DNA of 64,000 nt from Aralia elata (lineage: Eukaryota; Streptophyta; Magnoliopsida; Apiales; Araliaceae), in NCBI GenBank assembly GCA_034770075.1, contig CM068385.1, positions 72,050,479 through 72,114,478 on the forward strand, in the 5' to 3' direction. Every line of letters begins with the position of its first letter. Position 1 is the first letter of the stretch. Below, in pieces: positions 1-10,932 of the stretch. The notes under the pieces are model-generated. The model was not told where the DNA came from, did no database searches, and saw nothing but the letters and a program-made list of their open reading frames with translations. The translations under genes were made by a program, and so were the position numbers.

Positions 1-148
1 TTGTTTGAATAAGATTGAGATGATAAAAGGTTAGTACTTGGAAAACACTAGTAATAATTCCTCGTGGGATCGATACTTTACTTACTCTTTATTACTTATT
101 GACCGCGTATACTTGCGCGTAAATTGTCGTTATATTAATCGGACAACA
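1..148 (+). mobile_element. 3' end of an Athila-like LTR (rest lies left of the window)
   Basis: The block has a gtgggatcgatact motif, then an attacttattgac stretch and cgcgtatacttgcgcg. It resembles the last 100 bp of the Athila-like LTR at 60965-62319, which has gtgggacgatact, attacttgttgac and gcatgtatgcttgcatg in the same order. It ends in acaaca, directly followed by gcaag and then in-frame D integrase sequence. The related elements A and B read gaaag at this place. This fits an LTR ending in CA with a 5-bp target duplication gcaag at 149-153. The matching left duplication lies outside the window, so the call is an inference. Confidence 0.5.
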
Positions 149-958
149 GCAAGAATGGGGACGCAGTTGAGGTTGAGTACAACGTATCATCCTCAAACCG
201 ACGGCCAGAGCAAGCGAACGATTCAGACCCTAGAAGATATGCTTCGGGCAGTCGTGATGGATTTAAAGGGCAGCTGGGATGACCATTTGCCACTAGTGGA
301 GTTTGCTTACAACAATAGCTATCACGCCAGTATCGGCATGCCACCGTACGAAGCGCTATATGGAAGGAAATGCCAAACCCCGATGTGTTGGGACGAGGTC
401 GGGGAGCGAAGATTGCTGGGACCAGAAATGGTGCAGCAGACTACAAACATCGTGCGACTGATCAGAAACCGGCTGGTAGTAGCTCAAGATCGCCAGAAGA
501 AATATGCCGACTTACATCGTCAGAAGCGGGACTTTGAAGTTGGTAGCTTTGTATTTTTGAAGGTATCTCCTTGGAAAGGAAAGATCCGATTTGGGAAGAA
601 GGGCAAATTGAGCCCTAGGTTCATAGGACCATTCGAGATTTTGAGGCGAATCGGCGAGGTGGCGTACGAGGTAGCGTTACCTCCTGAACTTGAGCACATT
701 CACAACGTATTTCATGTGTCAGTGTTGCGGCCGTATAAACCAGGCTATAAGCATGTTATCTCCTATGAACCAATCCAAGTCGAGAAGGACTTAACGTACG
801 AGGAAGTTCCTTTCCAGATTCTCGATAGAAAGGAACAGAAGCTGAGAAACAAGACCATCCATTCCGTCAAAGTTCTCTGGAGGAATCACGCAGTCGAAGA
901 AGCTACGTGGGAACTCGAAGAGAAAATGAAAGCGAATTATCCGTTTTTATTTGAGTAA
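149..958 (+). pseudogene. Element D: C-terminal integrase and chromodomain fragment of a Ty3/gypsy pol
   Basis: From about position 152 one open frame runs to the stop before 958 and closely matches the ends of the A and B polyproteins. It holds the end of the integrase core (STTYHPQTDGQS), the GPY-type module (PWKGKIRF, LSPRFIGPFEIL), the HNVFHVSVLRPYKP segment and a C-terminal chromodomain ending in VLWRNHAVEEATWELEE. Everything upstream of the core end is replaced by foreign LTR sequence. The third catalytic residue of the DDE triad is also changed: D reads GQSKRT where A and B read GQSERT, a Glu-to-Lys change explained by one G-to-A transition. The fragment cannot encode an active integrase. 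The family is a Tekay/Del-like chromovirus. An ATG at 38 opens the same frame but lies in the foreign sequence. Confidence 0.88.
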
Positions 959-990
959 CCCTATTTTTGCAATTCCGAGGACGGAATTTT

Positions 991-1006
991 TATAAGGGGG
1001 GAGGGA
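991..1006 (+). promoter_or_regulatory. Element D polypurine tract
   Basis: The purine run aaggggggaggga follows the pol stop by about 35 bp and abuts the TGTAATG start of the LTR. Elements A and B have the same tract on the opposite strand after the same accgaggacggaattt-like leader. It is the expected plus-strand DNA synthesis primer. Confidence 0.8.
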
Positions 1007-1560
1007 TGTAATGCCCGTGAATTTTGAACGTCCTTATTAATTAAATCTAATTTAATTTAATGAGTTAACGTTGTGTTCTATTTAAACCAACTTGGGTTAA
1101 TTGGTGGGAGATGTATAAGATGTGTCTATACTTGTGTTGGCAGGTATGATATAACTATGGTTAAGAAATAACCATATGTGAGTCAAGTGTAGGAATTGGT
1201 GTGTAATGGCTAAAATGGCCAAGAGTGGTTAATAACCAAGGTAATTATGAAGGGGCAATAACCATTGTATATCCAAGTGGTTAATAACCAATGTAATTAT
1301 GGCGGGATAATAACCATTGTGTTTAAACAATATAATTATGGCAAGATAATAACCAATGTCTAATAACCAATGAAGAATGGTTAATAACTAATGGATAATT
1401 AAGATTTTGCGAAAAGACTATTTTAACCTTAAAAAAAATTGGGTAATGATTAAAATACCCTTGAAGAAGTTGCTAGGAAGCTTCCTATTATTGATGAATT
1501 GATCAAATTGCCCTTGCCTAGTCATGATTAATGACTATTTTGCCCATGGTCTCTACTTTC

Positions 1561-1570
1561 CTATAAATAG
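1561..1570 (+). promoter_or_regulatory. Candidate TATA box of the D LTR promoter
   Basis: ctataaatag lies about 555 bp into the LTR and is followed about 30 bp later by a sequence suited to transcription initiation. The A and B LTRs have a ctataaat match in the same strand sense relative to their element. This is inference from the motif only. Confidence 0.5.
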
Positions 1571-2353
1571 GACCCCTCACCAATGATAGTAGGGGTTGGT
1601 TCATTTATTATTCACCAAGTATAAAGAGTTTGTGAGCTTGAGAGATAGCTAAGGAAGAAACCCATTTTCGGGTGGAGCTTAAACACTTGTGAGAAATATT
1701 TGAGAGGAAAAGCAAGGAGGGGGTGCCGACCAAAGGAGAAGGAAAAGAAGAGAAGTCTAGCTTTGTTATACCATCCTCATTCACAACATATTTTGGAAAG
1801 AGGAGGAGAATAACCATTTAATCTAGGTATGGATCTCATTTGTTTCAAACCCTAGTTCTTGTTGTTATTATTATAGTATGAGTATTACACATTTATTTTG
1901 TTAGAAACTTTTATGTGTTGGTTGGTGTTGGTGGTAGAGAGGGAGTATTCATGGATCTAGGTTTGTATTTTGCTAGATCTATGTTATTGCAAAACATGCT
2001 TAATAAATATGGTTTTAAAGCTATAAAAGAAGAGATCTTGATCTTGTATGCTTTATTGATACTATATATAAGTTTAGAATTTTTGAAACATGTTTTGATG
2101 GGTTTTGTATGCTAAAACATGGGAGTAATATTATTTATTGGAGTACAAAATTTATGGAGAAAAAATGTTGATTTAAGTCATAAATATTTTGTTGTAATAT
2201 TAGAAATATTTTTGTAGTCATGGGTAATTTTTGGGAATTTATTTGGAGTATAAACTTGTTTAATGGTGATTAGAATCCATTTGGTGTGAAAAGAAAAAAA
2301 AAAGAAAAGGAAAGAAAAACCAATTCCCTGTATGCTGCTGGTTGGGGTTGAGG

Positions 2354-2412
2354 CAGGCCGCGCATGGCGCGCGCCTAGATGAACAAGGGGCTGGCCGCGC
2401 ATGGCGCGCCAG
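2354..2412. repeat. Paired GC-rich dyads in the D LTR
   Basis: Two GC-rich imperfect palindromes, each containing ggccgcgcatggcgcg, lie about 35 bp apart in an otherwise AT-rich LTR. The second has ctggc/gccag outer arms. Similar pairs occur in LTRs E, H2 and Athila. Confidence 0.7.
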
Positions 2413-2759
2413 TCTGCCAAGCCTTAGGCGCCAAACAGCGTCGTTTTGTCTGGACAGGGGAAAGACATGCGCGGAAGGCACCAGGCGAGAATTTACAGTT
2501 TTGCCCCTCCGTCCGGATTTCAACTTATTTATCAGAATGCCATCAAGGGTTAATTTTAATTAAATTTAATGTTTTAAATATTATTAATTAATTTTGTAAA
2601 ATTAGTAAATGTACAAAATTAAGTTTGCGCATCAAATAGTATATTTTTCTAAAAATATTATTAATTAATTATTGTTATTAAATAATGATTGAGGATAATT
2701 AAGAATTGTAAATTAATTATTTATTATTTGATTAACATTAAATAATAAATAAACCTAAT

Positions 2760-4759
2760 TGTAGACACCCAAATTTTGCACTTCATATACTAACCCTGAC
2801 AGGAGGGCAAAATCGTCAATTGAACCGGCCTACGAGAGCGAAGGATGGGCACAAGTACGAACACTCGACGCCACCGCGACGATTTGCAACCAAAACCGAC
2901 GTGACAACAAGGTCGTCCGAAATGAGCATTCCCGAATGATGTGGCACGTCTCCCAGTAGTTTCCGGACTGCAAAATACAAGTCCTTCAGCGAAAACCAAC
3001 GGTACGACACAAGAATCGAGGTGCGGCCCGAAAATCGAGAAAATCAGCCCACTCAGCCGCGCGATTGATCTGCGGCCAATGATTAAAATAATTGAAGTGC
3101 GCGGCGGGCGGCTGAGCGGCTGAAGTGCGCGGCGGGCGCGGGGAAACCAAGGCCAGCCACAGATCAATCTGCGGCTGCCCTTGGCCAGCCTTTATCAGCT
3201 CATTTCTTCATTCGGATACAGGAGGTTGAACAGCGGCGGAAGAAAAAAAAGAAGAAGAAGAACCAGCGATCGGCAACATCGAGAAAGGAGAGAAAAGAGA
3301 GAAAAAAGTGAGGAATTATACCCATTTTGTGAGATTGTATCACATATAATTTCTACTATATTCAATATACGAGTTTATACGCATCTTGGTGTCATTTGCA
3401 AGGTGAAGGAGATATTTTTTATAGCATTTTTGTTATATCGTTTTGTTAATTTTTTGTCATTTGGGTTATATTAAATGTAGTTTTCTTGTATATTATTGAG
3501 AATACATGGATTAGGGATTATTAGTGAGAGTTCCAACAGAACAAAATTCTTCCTAATGACCCGATGATATCCATTTGGTGATTTTTAGCTTGTTTAATTG
3601 TTGTAATATCCATTTTGTGGGTATGTAGAAATTGTGGATGTGAGCCTAGGAACGCGACCCTGTGGTCCAAATCCGATGATGGACAATTTTGGTGTATGTA
3701 ATAGGATCGATTATCCTTGATTGTAAACATGTAATCGTCGGGCCTTAAAACGATACCAAGTTGAAAAGCGGGTTTAAGGCCCCGTAATAGTGAAATACGT
3801 GATTGTGGGCGTTTGGGGTTATTTTGGTGGCTTACATGCCCATGAATAGCCCCAACGCATTTTAATGCTTGATTTGATTTATGCTACAAAATTGATTTCA
3901 AAGCTAAACGATGAAGATTTCCATAAAATCAATCAAATTAGGTTATTAACATCAGGAGGCTTAAAATTGAAAGTGTTGATGAATGTCGATTCCTATTTAA
4001 ACGAGAAGGCTAAGAAAAGTCATTTTCAAATATCACAAAAATGGTTTTATAAGAATAAATAAACGCTTTATTAAACCTTTGTGCATAGGGTCAAAGGGAT
4101 CCTAGAAATTGCCCATCATTTGCATGAGAGCAACGTATAGGTCTCAATTCCTATTTTGACGAAGGTTCAAAAACTCTTGTTTTGCCAAAACGACGCCTAA
4201 TGAAAACCTTGCAGTTTTGACAATTAAAAACAAACCTTTCTAATAAAGAATAAAGCTTTCTCGTATAAACCGAAGGACATTCTAAAGCATTCTCAGATTA
4301 AAGCACGACTTTTTCATAAAGGACCAAGTGGGTTTCTCACACAAAATCACCACAACATTCACATAGGCACACACGCACGCACATATACATTTTATGAATT
4401 AAAAGGATAGGAAAAGCATCAAGATTGCGGTAACCGTGTTTCACGGAAGTCGGGGGGTGCCTAACACCTTCCCCTCACTTAAGCAAGCCCCCGAACTCTA
4501 TGAATCTCGGTTCGCAGACCAATTAATTCGGAGTCACACATGAGCCAGCGATTTACGAAGACAAAATTCGGATGAGTTGGTACATCCATTTCAAATATAC
4601 CAACTGGCGACTCTGGTCAATTGGCTCATCATAAAAAAAACGATCTTTCAAAACCCCGTCGACATTTATGCCGACCTTTTCCAAAGAATCATCTAACAAA
4701 AAGGCTAAAATTGGAAAGGGTAATAATCACCACAGAAGCGATTCTTCCCGGCGTCGACA
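2760..4759 (+). mobile_element. Element C 5' LTR
   Basis: A 2.0-kb direct repeat of 24742-26748 with TG...CA ends. It contains a purine-rich leader-like stretch near 3240-3310, a duplicated gaagtgcgcggcgggcg motif near 3097-3140, and TA-poor unique sequence. Small ORFs in it (for example 3865-4062) are repeated in the other LTR only because the LTRs are copies. Nothing suggests coding function. Confidence 0.92.
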
Positions 4760-4761
4760 GC

Positions 4762-4780
4762 TGGCGACTCTGCTGGGGAC
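4762..4780 (+). promoter_or_regulatory. Element C primer binding site
   Basis: tggcgactctgctggggac begins 2 bp after the LTR. It starts with TGG, as required to pair with a tRNA CCA end, and differs from the initiator-Met site of A and B. Tat/Ogre elements are known to use this type of site, usually assigned to tRNA-Arg. The tRNA identity is recalled, not tested. Confidence 0.75.
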
Positions 4781-4947
4781 ATTAGAGGGCTTAAGCCGCG
4801 TTCAAATCTTGATGCTGTCCTATCCTTTAAAATTTATGAATGTGTATGTGCGTGCGACATTTTGACCTGTTTTACTTGTTGTTGTGTGAATGTGTGTTTT
4901 GTCCAATGAATGGATGATTGAATGGAATTGCTTTACTTCAAAGTAAT
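4781..4947 (+). other. Element C 5' leader, short piece before element A
   Basis: Noncoding leader after the primer site, cut by element A. The last five bases (gtaat) are the target duplication of A. The leader resumes at 18243. Confidence 0.75.
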
Positions 4948-6399
4948 TGTGACGCCCCCAAATCCGGGTTTCCTAACCTCGAATTCGGTGCTCACGATAC
5001 TCAACGACAAACATACTTTCTAAATAAATGCGGAATAATAAACATACATTGTTTATTGAAATAATAATAAAGTCTTACAATCTTGGTCCCAAGGTTCTTT
5101 AACCTTAACATAAAACGTACCCTTAATACAATAAAAGGTTCACTTAATCAAACAACATTCAAGAATAACTAGTACATAGGCACTATCGGGCATCTATTCT
5201 TGCACCTTCCCTTTTCCTTTGTCTCCTTTAGACGTTTCTGCCTTAGCTGAAATAAAGATCATGATATAGCAAGGGTAAGCAACTAGTTTGCTTAGCAAGT
5301 TTATACACAAGGGAGATATATCATGAATAGACGGAAATTTCGCTTTCAATGTTCAACAACAGTATAGATTTGTGAAGAAATATGAATTATCAGTCAACAG
5401 TTGAATATTCAAATAATTGAATGCCAATTATTGAGTGGTTTGAAATAACCAAGGACGTTTTCCAAGGTTCTCAGCATGTAAGCTGGACCTCTTAAAAAGT
5501 TTTGGTAATCGAGGGGATCAGCCTCTCATACCCCGTGATTTATGCATAAACACTTAATAACCAGCATTAATATCATGCCTTAAACAAGTTTATCCTTTTC
5601 TCAGCCAAGAGTTCTTACCACAACAATTTAATAAGAACAGCTTTTAAAATACCATTGTCTTAACCAATTTAGACATGCTGGATCTAGCTGATACAAATAG
5701 CATAGATCGATCTCATAAACAATTCATACTTGAAAGAACTTTAATTAAATTTACAGTTCAATCATAATAGGATAGGAATTCAATTGCACAAGGTGCGAAT
5801 CTCAATAATCAGTATAGATGTGAATAATCGACAATAATTATTCACTAATCATGCTTCGAAAATAATAACTCGAGATTGAGTTAGGGAACTTGCCTGTTTG
5901 CTCAGCTACAAATAATTCTAGCTTTAACTATTTGGCCTTGAAGAACCTAACATAGATAATGTCGATCTTTCAATTAGTACGACGTAGTTGTACATCGATA
6001 CGCTTACTTATGCTATTTATTTAACAATTAAGCAAAACACATAGCACACATAAGTTAATAAACTATTGTATATCCTATAGGACACTTAATTGATTTCTAG
6101 GTTGATGGTTTAATTAATCAACCATGTATCTCTTAAGTAAATAACCACTTATTAAACCCTTAAACAATTAATTATAATTGTTTAATTAATTAATCATTAC
6201 TTTTTCTTAAGTAATATTCATTTATTAACCCTTAAACAATTTATCATAATTATTTAATTAATGTGTTATTTAAAATCTACTTATTTTTATTCACTTTATC
6301 TTCATTTAATTACTATTTAATATTCGTTAAACAGTAATTAATTAATTATCTTTAGTTAATAATTAATAACTAATTATATTTACTTATTATTTAATTAGT

Positions 6400-7020
6400 A
6401 ATTAAATAATAATCAATTATTAATTTTTTTTAATCGTCTTTAATTATTATTTAAGATTAAATAATAAACTAATTAGGTTTAGTTATTATTTAAAGCTAAT
6501 CAAATAGTAAATAATTAATTAGTGAGTAAGAGTTACCTTTAGTTATTATCTAATAGTAAATAATAACTAATTAGGTTTATTCATCAAATAAAGTTAATCA
6601 AATAATTATTAATGAACTTATCTTTAGTTATTATTTAGTAATAAATAATAACTAATTAGGTTTATTTATTATTTAAAGTTAATCAAATAATAAATAATTA
6701 ATTTACAATTCTTAATCATTGTTTTAAAAAAATAAATAAACAATTTACTATATATGGAAAATATAATAGCATATAAGGCTATTATTTTATTACTTCTTAT
6801 TCATACTTAATTATTATCTAATAATAATTAAATATTTATTGTTTATTGATAAATACTTTATTCATACATAATTATATATGTAGTATCTTTATTTATTATT
6901 ATTTGATAATAAATAATTACTTTATTAGCTTCATTTATTATTTATTATTAATTAAATAATAATTAAATATTTATTATCTTTATTTATTATTTATTGATAA
7001 ATAATAATTAATTAACTTAC
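6400..7020. repeat. AT-rich tandem-like repeat in the A 3' LTR
   Basis: Nearly pure A/T sequence in which aactaattaggttta recurs at about 100-bp spacing, with many aataataaata/tatttattatt self-complementary pieces. B and D LTRs have similar repeats at 97-100 bp. Confidence 0.65.
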
Positions 7021-7691
7021 TAATTTTATTTATTAGTTGTAATAGCTAATTAGTTTACAGTGTATTATTAGCTTCAATTAATAACCACTAGTTAAGCTAA
7101 TGACAGTACATTTGGTTCACAGTTGGCTCCATTGAATTACACAATTTATTCAAACAATTCAGTTGTGGTATACTCAGTTAATGGTTTTGCGTTGCCAAGA
7201 TCACAGTTACAATGATATCCAGCCCCTGCAAATTTTATTCCAAACATTTACCCAACATAGTAGGCAACAAATTCTAAACAGAAAAAAAACAGAGTGTAAT
7301 CTAGGCATTATACCAATTCCAGAATTCTATGTTGGCCTAAATTCAGTACATAACCTTTAAGGTTCGCCAACACCAGATTCCCAACAAAGAACTAACACAT
7401 CACAAATCCCAAATTTTCAAACCCAAGCAATATTATACAATTCCAAAAATAATATATATTATAACCATCACAGTATATGATACAAACAGCAAATCCAAGT
7501 ACAGAAAAAAGAAATAACGAAAATCTACATAAAATCCTAAACGGAAAATCATCACAGGCGTTGGAACTATTGTATACCTTGGGTCCGATCGAACCTCTGT
7601 TATTCTTCTCCTCTCAGTGGCTGCTCTCCCTTTAATTCGAATTGCAAAAAAAAAAAAATCCTAGCAGCTTAATTTAGGGTTTGGGTGCCCA

Positions 7692-7699
7692 ATTTATAG
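7692..7699 (-). promoter_or_regulatory. Candidate TATA box, A 3' LTR
   Basis: In element sense this reads ctataaat. It is just downstream of the CpG-rich block and is conserved in both A LTRs and both B LTRs (atttatag on the plus strand). Confidence 0.5.
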
Positions 7700-8758
7700 A
7701 AAATCGATTACCCAATGAACTGGGTATTACCTAAATTGGCGAATTAATAACCAACGGTAGAAGGGATGTGCAGCGACTGACGGTTCCCGTCATTTCCCAG
7801 CTGGGTTCGGCCGACACCTCGAGCCGCGTGGCCTCACCGGTCGCGTCGCCGGATTTCAGGGACCCTTGGTCCGTTGATGGCAACTCGGTTGCTCACGCCG
7901 ATTCCCCGCTTAGCCCGCTGGTCTCCCTTTACGCCGCCGGTCGACTCGAGCCGGCGATTGACAACCTCGATTCTCCCTCCCGTCTCTGGCTCGTTTGATT
8001 CGATTGATGGGGTTTGGGTTTCTTCCTTTTTCTTTTGCTCGGTTGTTTTGGTTTGGGGTTTTCAATTGCAGAATGCTCGGTTATCTTCAAATTAACTGGT
8101 TTCCCCAATTTGCTTGGATCGACCCGTTTGCTAATCATAACCTGGCTAGCAAAGAAATAAGGAATGGACTCAAATTGGGCTGGGAGGAATTTGGGCTCCA
8201 CCCAATAGGGTTGGGCCGGCTAAATTGATTAGGAAAATGGCCCAATAGAGAACTAAAAAGAAATTGGGCTCAGCCCTATTAAATTTGGGTTAATTGCCAT
8301 AAAAGAAATGTGGCCCAAAAGGAATTAGAAGGAAAATTAATCCTACCCAATAATGTTGGTCCATTTGAAATAAAGAGGAAGATGGCCCAATACACTATCT
8401 AAGGTTAATATTTATATTATTAGCATCTAATTTAAATAACCAACTTGATTAATTATTTAAAATATTTATTTTAACAATAATTCCTTATGCGAATTATTTA
8501 AATCCGATAATAGTAAAATGAATTTATTTATAAATTTTCTTCCCAATTTTCTTGCAATTAAATTCTTAGGGTTAACTCACTAATTTATTCAAACTATTAG
8601 TGAGTCCCTTTAATGCAACGAAAATTATTGGACCGTATATTTATATAATTAAATACTAATACCCACATGGATCCAGTTAAATTCGTAAAATTAAATAAAA
8701 CGAATTTCATATATCAAAATAAATTAATACAATGTTTAAAAATTTCCTGGACATTACA

Positions 8759-8771
8759 TCCTCTCCCCCTT
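8759..8771 (-). promoter_or_regulatory. Element A polypurine tract
   Basis: In element sense aagggggagagga abuts the TGTAATG LTR start, and the pol stop lies about 35 bp upstream. It matches the D and B tracts. Confidence 0.85.
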
Positions 8772-8805
8772 ATAAAAATTCCGTCCTCGGAATTTCAATC
8801 TAAGG

Positions 8806-9207
8806 TTACTCAAATAAATGGGGGTAATTCGCTCTCATCCTCTCTTCGAGTTCCCATGTGGCTTCTTCCACCGCGTGATTCCTCCAAAGAACTTTAACAG
8901 AATGAATGGTTTTATTCCTCAGCGTTTGCTCCTTCCTCTCAAGTATTTGGACAGGAATCTCCTCGTATGATAAGTCCTTCTCGACTTGAATTGGCTCATA
9001 GGAAATAACATGCTTGTAGTCTGGCTTATATGGACGTAACACTGATACATGAAACACGTTGTGAATGTGCTCAAGCTCAGGGGGTAATGCTACCTCGTAC
9101 GCCACTTCGCCTATTCTCCTCAATATTTCAAAAGGTCCTATGAACCAAGGGCTCAGCTTGCCCTTCTTCCCAAAGCGGATCTTCCCTTTCCAGGGAGATA
9201 CCTTCAA
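8806..9207 (-). pseudogene. Element A: integrase C-terminal module and chromodomain
   Basis: The last open segment of the A frame. It contains the GPY-type module (PWKGKIRF, WFIGPFEIL), HNVFHVSVLRPYKPD and a chromodomain with YEEIPVQILERKEQ and SVKVLWRNHAVEEATWELEE. In chromoviruses this domain directs integration toward modified chromatin. The first ATG in the segment is only a convenience, since the real reading enters from upstream past the stop at 9277-9279. Confidence 0.88.
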
Positions 9208-9276
9208 AAATACATAGCTGCCAACTTCAAAGTCTCGTTTCTGACGATGTAAGTCGGCATACTTCTTCTGACGATC

Positions 9277-10440
9277 CTAGGCTGCTACTAACCACTGTCT
9301 TATTACTTTAATGATTTCCACGGTTTGTTGTACCAATTCTGGTCCCAACAATCTCCGTTCACCAACTTCATCCCAACACAACGGCGTTCGACACTTCCTT
9401 CCATATAACGCTTCGTACGGTGGCATACCGATGCTAGCGTGATAACTATTGTTGTAAGCGAACTCTACCAAGGGCAAGTAATCGTCCCAGCTGCCACCTA
9501 AGTCCATCACAACTGCCCGGAGCATATCCTCTAAGGTTTGAATTGTTCGCTCACTCTGACCATCAGTCTGAGGATGATACGCCGTACTCATTCTCAATTG
9601 TGTTCCCATTCTTTCCTGCAGACTTCTCCAAAAATTTGACGTGAAGCGCGGATCTCTGTCAGACACAATAGATACTGGCACTCCATGTCGCGATACTATC
9701 TCCTTCACATAAAGTTTTGCTAACTGTTCCAATTTGTACCTGATCTTGATCGGTAGAAAGTGGGCAGACTTGGTCAAACAATCTACGATCACCCAGATGG
9801 CGTCTAGACCCTTTTGTGTTGTCGGGAGTCCTAACATAAAATCCATAGTGATGTGCTCCCACTTCCACTCGGGAATCTCTAAGGGTTGTAACAATCCGCT
9901 CGGCCGTTGGTGCTCTGCCTTGACCCTTTGACAAGTTAAACACCGGCTGACGAATTCCGCAACTTCCCCTTTCAAATGCGGCCACCAATAATGTTGACGA
10001 AGATCTTGATACATCTTGGTGCTACCCGGATGTACCGAAAATCTCGTATTATGGGCCTCCTGCAATATTTCTTCCCTTAAGTCTGGTACATAGGGTATCC
10101 AGATCCTTCCCTCGAGCCTCAGCAGACCTGTGCTGTCAACCTTGAACTTCAACGTTTTTCCTTTCGACAGTTGCTTCTTAATGTCAATGCATTCTTCATC
10201 AAATTCTTGGGCCTCCTTTATCTTATCCAGGAGAGCCGGACCTATTATCACGGTGAACAACTTTTCGTCCGTCTCCATTGGATACTTAACTTCCAGTTCC
10301 AGGCGTCCAAAGTCCTTTATCAGCTCTGCCTGAGTTGTAAGCCTCATCAATTTCTCTCTGCCTTTCCTACTCAGGGCATCTGCCACTACATTTGCTTTGC
10401 CCGGATGGTACAGAATTTCACAATCGAAATCCTTGATCAA
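9277..10440 (-). pseudogene. Element A: integrase zinc finger and catalytic core
   Basis: This segment starts at the end of RNase H (YHPGKANVVADALSRKG). It carries the HHCC zinc finger (HNTRFSVHPGST ... CLTCQRVK) and the DD35E core with ITMDFMLGLP, VSDRDPRF and DGQSERTIQ, so all three acidic residues are present. It has VIVDCLTKS where B has VIVDRLTKS, an Arg-to-Cys change of CpG-transition type. The stop that ends it replaces a Gln codon in VAAQDRQKK. Confidence 0.9.
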
Positions 10441-10449
10441 TTCTAACCA

Positions 10450-10836
10450 TCAGCGCTGCCTCATATTCAGCTCCTTCTGAGTGAAGATATATTTCAGACT
10501 TTTGTGGTCTGTATATATCTTGCACCTCTCTCCATATAAGTAGTGCCTCCAAATTTTCAAGGCGAACACTACTGCTGCTAACTCCAGATCATGAGTCGGG
10601 TATCCCTTCTCATAGTCCTTCAGCTGGCGTGAAGCGTATGCAATGACCCTGCCGTGCTGCATTAGTACACAACCAAGGCCCTTGTGTGACGCATCACTGT
10701 ATACTACAAAACCCCCAGTGTCGTCCGGTAATGCCAACACTGGTGCTTGACTAAGTCTCTTCTTCAGCTCCAAGAAACTCTCCTTGCACTTCTCTGTCCA
10801 AACGAACTTTACCGTCTTTCTGGTCAGATTGGTCAA
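10450..10836 (-). pseudogene. Element A: RNase H segment
   Basis: This segment carries the Ty3-type RNase H with FVVYSDASHKGLG, THDLELAAVVFALK and IYTDHKSLKYIF, so the first three acidic residues are present. The fourth lies in the next segment (ADALS). The tether to RT lies between 10932 and 10836 in the same frame. It ends at a TGA where B has Arg in MRQRRWLEL. Confidence 0.88.
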
Positions 10837-10932
10837 CGCTGATGCTATCTTTGAGAAATCCTGGATGAATCTCCGATAGTATCCTGCTAACCCTAGGAAA
10901 CTCCTGATCTCCGTTGGCGTCTTCGGCCGCTC

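Larger units (their letters stand above)
1007..2759 (+). mobile_element. Element D 3' LTR, first part (interrupted by element C)
   Basis: The LTR begins TGTAATG right after the polypurine tract. This part has a TATA-like promoter, a long low-complexity AT region and GC-rich dyads. It stops at 2759, where C is inserted, and resumes after 26748. Joined, the two parts total about 3.5 kb, in line with the 3.8-4.2 kb LTRs of the related A and B. Short ORFs inside are not conserved and look spurious. The last 5 bp (ctaat) are the target duplication of C. Confidence 0.85.
4948..8758 (-). mobile_element. Element A 3' LTR
   Basis: A 3.8-kb direct copy of 14425-18242. It has an AT-rich, partly tandem low-complexity region (about 6060-7050) and a CpG-rich block near 7768-7990, upstream of a TATA candidate in element sense. 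Differences from the other copy include the A-run at 7646, 13 versus 19 A. Short ORFs in the CpG-rich block appear in both LTRs and are not credible genes. Confidence 0.95.

Noticed and set aside
2816..3167. ORFs in the GC-rich first part of the C LTR (also 24772-24992)
   Set aside because: Present in both LTRs by copying, in overlapping frames and broken by small indels between the copies.
7768..8228. Overlapping ORFs in a CpG-rich block of the A LTR (also at 17252-17712 in the other LTR)
   Set aside because: They occur twice only because the LTRs are copies. Several frames are open on both strands owing to GC content, and no domain is seen.
9659..9988. Minus-strand ORF of 109 codons inside A integrase, with a similar one in B at 37603-37932
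   Set aside because: It lies in another frame of the conserved integrase sequence. Its conservation follows from the true frame.
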